From JBDRLU01 sp043812795 (GTDB lineage: Bacteria > Chloroflexota > Dehalococcoidia > Dehalococcoidales > UBA2162): a stretch of 18,071 nucleotides of DNA. The stretch lies in NCBI GenBank assembly GCA_043812795.1, contig JBDRLU010000041.1, positions 1 to 18,071 on the forward strand. Reading direction: 5' to 3'. The first letter of the stretch is position 1; every line of letters starts with the position of its first letter. This document shows, piece by piece, positions 13,661 through 18,071 of this stretch. Below the pieces are notes generated by a model that saw only the letters and a program-made list of their open reading frames with translations, did no database searches and had not been told where the DNA came from. Position numbers and translations under genes: made by a program.

Positions 13661-14661
13661 GCCATTACCCTAATGATGAGAATCAGGTCTGGGTATGGGG
13701 CGAACATTACCATGATGAACTGGCCAGGGTATCCATCAGCCTACTGGGCAAAGCAAGGGAACTGAGCCAGCAATTAGGTAGTGGGAGGGTAACCGCAGTA
13801 CTGGTCGGTGGCTCTCAAAAACTGGCGTCGGAACTCATCGAGTACGGAGCCGATACGGTCTATCTCGCCGATGCTTCACCCTTTGACACCGAGCTCTGTG
13901 CTGACCTGATGGCCCGGCTTGTCCAAGATGGACGGCCTGAAATTGTCCTCTGGGGAGCGACCAGTCTGAGCGGTGAGATTGCATCGCGGGTAGCCGCCCG
14001 GGTAAACACCGGCCTGACCGCCCACTGTATCGACCTGTATATTGAGGCAATCGAAGGGAAGCACCAGCTGGTTACCGTAGTCCCGGGATGGGGAGGCAAT
14101 CTGCTCATTAAAATTACCTGTCCGCAAAGAAGACCGCAAATGGCTACGGTTAAACCCGGTGTATTTTCTGCCCCCGAGCGCCGGCAGAGCAGCGGTGAAA
14201 TCATTCCGGTTGAGGTAGAGAATAAGGCCGCTCACCTTGAAATCGTTGAAGTAGTGGAAGAACGGGCTGAGACTGTCTCACTGGAGGAAGCACGGGTGGT
14301 TGTCGCCGGTGGTTGGGGCTTAAATGCCTGTGGTGGCTTTCAGCCGGTGGAGGAACTGGCCGGTATATTAGGCGGAAACATTGCCGGGACCCGTCCGGCG
14401 GTAGATGCGGGCTGGATTCCGGTCGAGCGGATGATTGGGCAAAGCGGCAAGACCATCGCGCCGCAGCTTCTGATTACTCTTGGTGTTTCCGGTGCTGCCC
14501 AGTTTACCACAGCGGTCACTGGTGCCAAACTTATCCTGGCGATAAACAAAGACCCCAAAGCCCTTATGTTTGAGATGGCCGATATCGGCATTGTGGGCGA
14601 CCTTCAGGAAGTGCTCCCGAAACTGATTGACAGGATAAAAGAAATAAAAGAGGGGAGTTAG
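13657..14661 (+). CDS. etfA: Electron transfer flavoprotein alpha subunit (EtfA/FixB)
   Basis: EtfA holds the electron-carrying FAD in its C-terminal domain. Visible parts are the N-terminal Rossmann-like region (to about 190), VVAGGWGLN, then the FAD domain with RPAVDAGWIPVERMIGQSGK, LGVSGAAQFTTAV, AINKDPKALMFEMADIGIVGD and a final helix. The length of 334 is normal. Most EtfA proteins read GISGAIQHxxG, with a His contacting the flavin; here that residue is F283 (QFTTAV). The change may alter flavin potential. The start is GTG, overlapping the etfB stop by four bases. Regulation should follow the operon promoter upstream of 11726, which I could not place. After the stop are two hairpins, the first of which may end transcription. 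Confidence 0.92.
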   Translation: MSHYPNDENQVWVWGEHYHDELARVSISLLGKARELSQQLGSGRVTAVLVGGSQKLASELIEYGADTVYLADASPFDTELCADLMARLVQDGRPEIVLWGATSLSGEIASRVAARVNTGLTAHCIDLYIEAIEGKHQLVTVVPGWGGNLLIKITCPQRRPQMATVKPGVFSAPERRQSSGEIIPVEVENKAAHLEIVEVVEERAETVSLEEARVVVAGGWGLNACGGFQPVEELAGILGGNIAGTRPAVDAGWIPVERMIGQSGKTIAPQLLITLGVSGAAQFTTAVTGAKLILAINKDPKALMFEMADIGIVGDLQEVLPKLIDRIKEIKEGS

Positions 14662-14665
14662 TCAA

Positions 14666-14703
14666 AAGAGAGTCACGACACACGACATTTCGAGGACTCT
14701 CTT
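14666..14703 (+). terminator. Hairpin after the ETF operon, possible terminator
   Basis: AAGAGAGTC (14666-14674) and GACTCTCTT (14695-14703) are a perfect nine-base inverted repeat with a 20-base loop, starting five bases after the etfA stop. There is no T-run, so it may protect the 3' end or be part of a repeat rather than a classic terminator. Confidence 0.4.
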
Positions 14704-14710
14704 AAACATC

Positions 14711-14737
14711 TTCCCTTCTCGTTCAAGGAGAAGGGAA
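14711..14737. repeat. Perfect 10-bp inverted repeat, REP-like
   Basis: TTCCCTTCTC and GAGAAGGGAA flank a seven-base loop, GTTCAAG. It stands between the ETF operon and the SpoIIM-family gene. Its pyrimidine/purine arms look like intergenic palindromes that occur in many copies in some genomes, but only one copy is in this window. It may instead serve as a bidirectional terminator stem. Confidence 0.5.
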
Positions 14738-14794
14738 TGAGGTCATCCGTCTGTCAATCCGACCGGGCTGTGGAGGGAGGTAACCTGATATTTT

Positions 14795-15337
14795 ATGAAA
14801 TATAGGTGGTGGATAGGTATTACTGCTTTGTTGTATGCCGGCGGGCTGTTGTTGGGACTGGTGACGCCGGCCAGTGTCGCCAGTTTCCCTGCCCAGGATG
14901 TCGAGAATCTCAAGAAGCTGGCTGATTTCTTGTCGCCGTTACCCCGCCCAGCCGTTTTCGTCTTTATTCTGGTCAAGAATATGACCGTCGTCCTCATAAG
15001 CTTTGCCTTCAGTCCCATCTTCTGCCTGGCCCCGATTGTGACGTTAATTCTTAATGGCTGGCTTCTGGGCTTTGTTGCCACCAGCGTAATTCAAGAACGA
15101 TCAATTGGCTACCTGTTAGTCGGCATAGTGCCGCACGGTATTTTTGAAATACCGGCCCTGATTATCGGGGAGGCGGTAGCGCTGAACTTTGGCATTAGCA
15201 TCATGCTGGCTATCTTTAAGAAAGGGGCGTGGCCGCCCGACCTTAAGCGGAATTTGAAATATCTTGTCATCTCCCTTATCCTATTCCTGCCGGCAGCTTT
15301 CATTGAGACGTATATCACCCCGCTGTTCCTGCGTTAG
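14795..15337 (+). CDS. SpoIIM-family (stage II sporulation protein M-like) membrane protein
   Basis: A 180-residue integral membrane protein with about five hydrophobic segments. It carries the SpoIIM/COG1300 pattern: K61-N62 in a helix start (VKNMTVVLISF), NGWLLGF at 87-93 and PHGIFEIPA at 113-121. In spore formers SpoIIM helps peptidoglycan remodelling during engulfment. Homologues are widespread in non-sporulating bacteria and archaea, where the role is unknown, and nothing else here suggests sporulation. ATG 14795 is the first possible start because a TGA lies three codons upstream in frame. The GGAGG-like sequence is about 14 bases away, longer than ideal. It is probably transcribed alone. 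Confidence 0.82.
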   Translation: MKYRWWIGITALLYAGGLLLGLVTPASVASFPAQDVENLKKLADFLSPLPRPAVFVFILVKNMTVVLISFAFSPIFCLAPIVTLILNGWLLGFVATSVIQERSIGYLLVGIVPHGIFEIPALIIGEAVALNFGISIMLAIFKKGAWPPDLKRNLKYLVISLILFLPAAFIETYITPLFLR

Positions 15338-15349
15338 CTATCCGCCAAT

Positions 15350-15379
15350 TTGCTGATGAGAGCGACTTGCCGTTATAAT
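15350..15379 (+). promoter_or_regulatory. Promoter of the EF-G paralogue gene
   Basis: TTGCTG (15350-15355), an 18-base spacer and a perfect TATAAT (15374-15379). Transcription would start near 15386, about 27 bases before the ATG, with AGGTG in the leader. Confidence 0.55.
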
Positions 15380-15412
15380 AGTGATGAAAAAAATTAATAA
15401 GTAGGTGATTCG

Positions 15413-17479
15413 ATGGCACAGTATGGACAGGAAAACATCCGCAACCTTGTTTTGATGTCTCACAACGGTTCGGGAAAAACGTCACTGTCAGAGGCCATCC
15501 TATATACTCTCGGGGTGGTTAACCGGCTAGGGCGCGTTGACGATGGGACGACCACCTCGGATTATGACCCGGCTGAAATTAAACATCGGATCAGTATCAA
15601 TCTTTCCGTACTACCCTGTGAATGGAAGGGCACTAAAATCAACATTATCGATACGCCAGGCTACTCCGATTTTGTGGCCGAAGTAAAAGCCGGGATGAGG
15701 GTTAGTGAAGGGGCACTTATTGTGGTCTGTGCTGCCTCCGGTGTGGAAGTGGGGACGGAACAGGCATGGGGTTATGCCGAAGAAGCGAGTTTGCCCCGCC
15801 TGATTTTTGTGAATAAGATGGACCGCGAGAATGCTGATTTTCAGCGAACGGTCAAGCAAGTCCAGGACAAATTCGGCCACCGCTGCCTGCCGGTACAACT
15901 GCCGATGGGGGCGCATACCGGCTTTAAAGGAATCATCGACCTCCTGACGATGAAAAACTATACCGGCACTCCTGCCAAGGAAGAGGAGATTCCGGCTGAC
16001 TTCCAGGAGCAGGTCAAGGCAGCCCGGGAAAAGCTGGTCGAAGCGATAGCGGAAGGCGACGACAAATTATTGGAAAAATACCTGGGTGGCGAGGAGTTGA
16101 CGGCGGAGGAAGTGGATAACGGCCTGCGCCGTGGGGTCGTCAGCGGTAAAATAGTACCGATTCTGACCGGCTCGGCGCTGCAAAATGTCGGCGTAGCCCG
16201 TCTGCTGGATGCCGTTTGCCAGTACCTGCCGTCGCCGAAAGAACAAAACGTGCTGGTAGTTGGCGAGGGCGATAAGCAGGAAGAACTCGAACCAAGTCAG
16301 GATGCGCCGCTGGCTGCCCTCGTGTTCAAGACAGCCGCCGACCCGTATGTGGGTAAGCTAACCTATTTCCGCGTTTATTGCGGTGTTATTCAGAGCAACT
16401 CTCAGGTCTGGAATTCGATGCGTGGCGAGGCGGAACGTATCGGCCAGCTTTATATGGTCAGAGGCAAAACACAGGAAGCAGTGACTGAAGTGCGGGCCGG
16501 AGACATCGGCGCAGTGGCCAAATTAAACGTGACCAGCACCGGGGAGACCCTCTGCCAGAAAGACAAGCCGCTAAAGCTGGCACCTATTGCTTTCCCTGAG
16601 CCAATATATGGTAAAGCCGTTTATCCCAAGACCAAGACTGACCTGGACAAGCTGGGTTCAGCTTTGTCCCGGCTGACCGAGGAAGACCCGACGCTACGCG
16701 TTCGAAGGGACGGGGATACCAATGAGACCGTCCTTTCCGGGCTGGGCGAGACACAACTGGAAGTAGCCGCTGAGAAAATGCAGCGCAAGTTCGGCGTCGG
16801 CGTTGACCTTCAGCCGCCCAAAGTACCTTACAAAGAGACAATAACGGTGCCGACCAAGGCTGAGTACAAGCATAAGAAACAAACGGGCGGGCACGGCCAG
16901 TACGGGCATGTCCTTTTATCCCTGGAGCCGCAACCCCGTGGTAGCGGGTATTCGTTTGAGGACAAAGTCGTCGGCGGCTCGATACCGAAAAACTACATTC
17001 CGGCGGTCGAAAAGGGAGTGGTCGAGGCGATTCAGGAAGGCGTACTTGCCGGCGCGCCGGTGACGGACGTTAAGGTTACGGTCTTCGATGGTAGCTTCCA
17101 TCCGGTCGATTCTTCCGAAATATGCTTCAAGATTGCCGGCGCTGGAGCGTTGAAGAAAGGACTCTCCCAGGGGCAGCCCATTATCCTGGAACCGGTAATG
17201 GATGTTACCATCAGGGTACCTTCGGAATATACCGGCGATATTATTAGCGACCTTAATACGAAGCGGGCCCAGTTGCAGGGAATGAATCCGGAAGACGGCG
17301 TCAACATTATTCAGGCAAAGGTGCCACTGGCTGAAATTCAGCGGTACGTCATCGACATGAAGTCGATAACCCAGGGGCGTGGCTCGTTCACGATGTCTTT
17401 CAGCCACTATCAGGAGACGCCGGCACATATTGCCCAGAAGGTGGCGGCGGACAAACAAGCCCAGAAAGCGGCAGCCTAG
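15413..17479 (+). CDS. fusA: Elongation factor G paralogue (EF-G-2 type translational GTPase)
   Basis: EF-G drives translocation on the ribosome. This 688-residue protein has all five EF-G domains in order. GTPase motifs are G1 SHNGSGKTS (16-24), G3 DTPGYSDF (80-87), G4 NKMD (134-137) and G5 TGSAL. Domain II follows, then LSGLGETQLEV in domain III, GGHGQYGHV in domain IV and ITQGRGSFTMSFSHY in domain V. Two features mark it as a paralogue rather than the main EF-G. The P-loop reads NGSGKT instead of DAGKTT, and the catalytic His of DTPGH is Tyr (Y84). Both are usual in the EF-G-2 group. The switch I region is also short. Its role (specialised translocation, recycling or a stress function) is unknown. 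It stands apart from any ribosomal-protein operon. ATG 15413 follows AGGTG. Confidence 0.9.
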   Translation: MAQYGQENIRNLVLMSHNGSGKTSLSEAILYTLGVVNRLGRVDDGTTTSDYDPAEIKHRISINLSVLPCEWKGTKINIIDTPGYSDFVAEVKAGMRVSEGALIVVCAASGVEVGTEQAWGYAEEASLPRLIFVNKMDRENADFQRTVKQVQDKFGHRCLPVQLPMGAHTGFKGIIDLLTMKNYTGTPAKEEEIPADFQEQVKAAREKLVEAIAEGDDKLLEKYLGGEELTAEEVDNGLRRGVVSGKIVPILTGSALQNVGVARLLDAVCQYLPSPKEQNVLVVGEGDKQEELEPSQDAPLAALVFKTAADPYVGKLTYFRVYCGVIQSNSQVWNSMRGEAERIGQLYMVRGKTQEAVTEVRAGDIGAVAKLNVTSTGETLCQKDKPLKLAPIAFPEPIYGKAVYPKTKTDLDKLGSALSRLTEEDPTLRVRRDGDTNETVLSGLGETQLEVAAEKMQRKFGVGVDLQPPKVPYKETITVPTKAEYKHKKQTGGHGQYGHVLLSLEPQPRGSGYSFEDKVVGGSIPKNYIPAVEKGVVEAIQEGVLAGAPVTDVKVTVFDGSFHPVDSSEICFKIAGAGALKKGLSQGQPIILEPVMDVTIRVPSEYTGDIISDLNTKRAQLQGMNPEDGVNIIQAKVPLAEIQRYVIDMKSITQGRGSFTMSFSHYQETPAHIAQKVAADKQAQKAAA

Positions 17480-17504
17480 GGCCGCAGGTAAACTGGAAAC
17501 TGAT

Positions 17505-17517
17505 TGCCATTGTGGCA
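17505..17517. repeat. Small inverted repeat after the EF-G gene
   Basis: TGCCA-TTG-TGGCA, a five-base stem with a three-base loop, 25 bases after the stop. No T-run follows, so it is at best a weak terminator or a 3' stabilising hairpin. Confidence 0.25.
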
Positions 17518-17562
17518 GATAATTAGAATAACGGTTGGATTGAACCATCGGGGGCTAGGTAA

Positions 17563-17817
17563 ATGCCTAAACAAGTCTGCGTATATGGTACCAACTGGTG
17601 TCCCGATACTACACGGTCGAGGCAATGCCTGAAAAGACTTGGGGTTACATTCGTTTGGTACGATATCGAAAAAGATAAAGACGCGTGTGCTTTTGTAGAA
17701 CGCGTTAATAAAGGAAAACGGAGTGTCCCGACCATCGTGTTTCCCGATGACTCAATCCTGGTGGAGCCCAGCGACGCCGAATTGAAAAAGAAGCTGTCAG
17801 GAACAAAAGATGATTGA
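17563..17817 (+). CDS. Glutaredoxin-like protein with a CPDT active site
   Basis: An 84-residue thioredoxin-fold protein of the short glutaredoxin/mycoredoxin-like type. VYGTNWCPDT places the active site at C13-P14-D15-T16, so only the first cysteine of the usual CxxC remains. The cis-proline loop SVPTI (P56) and ILVEPSDAEL complete the fold. A monothiol site suggests glutathionylation-type or iron-sulfur-related chemistry, or use of another cysteine; C6, C22 and C42 are available. Relatives reading WCPDC that accompany low-molecular-weight thiols reduce mixed disulfides. ATG 17563 has TAGGTAA just before it, a modest ribosome site. The gene is 83 bases after the EF-G gene and may be cotranscribed. 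A MITE-like repeat and a terminator lie downstream. Confidence 0.82.
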   Translation: MPKQVCVYGTNWCPDTTRSRQCLKRLGVTFVWYDIEKDKDACAFVERVNKGKRSVPTIVFPDDSILVEPSDAELKKKLSGTKDD

Positions 17818-17891
17818 TTCTTTTCTTGTTGCCTGGTTACAGTAAAAGGTAATCCAACATCCTCGATGTTCGTACAATGGTGAGACAGAAC

Positions 17892-17989
17892 TAGTGTCCT
17901 GAGTTAATAGACCATTTCATAAATCATGCTTGATAACGCGCCTATTTGAGCGTGGGACTTATGTAACGAATCTCTAATTCAGGACACTA
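17892..17989. mobile_element. MITE-like element, 94 bp, flanked by TA
   Basis: Ends GTGTCCTGAGTTA (17894-17906) and TAATTCAGGACAC (17975-17987) are inverted repeats matching at 12 of 13 positions. Each end is flanked by TA (17892-17893 and 17988-17989), within CTAG on both sides, as expected for a TA target duplication of the IS630/Tc1 type. The 94-bp interior has no reading frame of note. It is thus a non-autonomous miniature element that would need a transposase made elsewhere. The other reading is a large transcribed hairpin. Confidence 0.7.
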
Positions 17990-18002
17990 GAATAAAATAT
18001 TA

Positions 18003-18029
18003 AAAGGGGGAGCTTTCAGCTCCCTTTTT
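18003..18029 (+). terminator. Rho-independent terminator
   Basis: GGGAGCT (18008-18014), loop TTC, AGCTCCC (18018-18024), then TTTTT. Two G·T pairs and A·T pairs extend the stem outward. It suits rightward transcription from the glutaredoxin-like gene 185 bases upstream. The A-run on the left could make it work leftward as well. Confidence 0.85.
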
Positions 18030-18071
18030 GGTTAGAACGTTCCTTGCTTGCGGTAGTGGCAAGAAATATAA
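18030..18071. other. End of window, no gene recognised
   Basis: These 42 bases hold the palindrome GAACGTTC and a CTTGC...GCAAG dyad. No coding start is visible. GAACGTTC lacks the four-base gap of the LexA site. Confidence 0.3.

Noticed and set aside
13860..14235. Antisense frames within etfA
   Set aside because: They exist because of high GC at codon third positions in etfA; nothing in their sequence resembles a known protein.
16916..17548. A 210-residue open frame opposite the EF-G gene
   Set aside because: It lies almost wholly antisense to conserved EF-G domains IV and V. Its residues are unstructured in pattern and it has no ribosome site.
18035..18042. GAACGTTC palindrome near the window end as a LexA site
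   Set aside because: The two halves touch, whereas the LexA box needs four bases between them.
1..18071. CRISPR arrays, tRNA or rRNA genes
   Set aside because: Reading both strands gave no regularly spaced repeats, cloverleaf-like segments or rRNA-like conserved stretches.

Overview
This window is mostly ordinary bacterial chromosome: about fifteen complete genes, densely packed, with short intergenic gaps and a roughly 50-55% GC look by eye. The mix of genes suggests an anaerobic or facultative member of the Chloroflexota, perhaps Dehalococcoidia-like. That lineage guess rests on gene content and protein style only, and no database search was possible. Supporting signs are a Gram-positive-type LexA box (GAAC-N4-GTTC), an acyl-CoA dehydrogenase with its own ETF pair, a divergent PlsY paralogue, a SpoIIM-family membrane protein and an EF-G-2-type GTPase.

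Layout. Positions 1-26 hold the start of a leftward gene that runs off the window. Next comes a rightward DNA-uptake and repair block: ComEA (apparently without a usable start upstream of its membrane anchor), ComEC and DinB, with comEC and dinB overlapping. A strong promoter then drives ilvE and a plsY-like gene joined by a TGATG overlap. A leftward class II aldolase converges on plsY with a 14-nt antisense overlap. From about 6620 to 7240 lies an AT-rich accessory patch with a possible insertion-sequence remnant and a short lipoprotein gene that has its own promoter. lexA (leftward) and a B12-binding radical SAM gene (rightward) diverge from a regulatory region holding a perfect LexA operator. 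Then come a XerC/D recombinase, a small basic membrane protein and pcm, followed by a tight three-gene operon of acyl-CoA dehydrogenase, EtfB and EtfA. Two hairpins separate this operon from a SpoIIM-family gene, an EF-G paralogue and a glutaredoxin-like gene. The window ends with a 94-bp MITE-like element and a good rho-independent terminator.

How the genes work together. ComEA and ComEC bind and import DNA. DinB and LexA belong to the damage response, although only lexA shows an operator here. IlvE makes or breaks branched-chain amino acids. The dehydrogenase would pass electrons to (or take them from) its private ETF.

The best leads are residue-level. The PlsY homologue has lost most of its known catalytic motif residues. 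The acyl-CoA dehydrogenase has Ala and Gly at the two known catalytic Glu positions, and its EtfA partner has Phe where the flavin-contacting His is usual. The comEA reading frame is interrupted by TGA just before its membrane anchor. The MITE-like repeat sits between the glutaredoxin gene and its terminator. I found no CRISPR array, tRNA, rRNA, prophage or clearly new multi-gene system.
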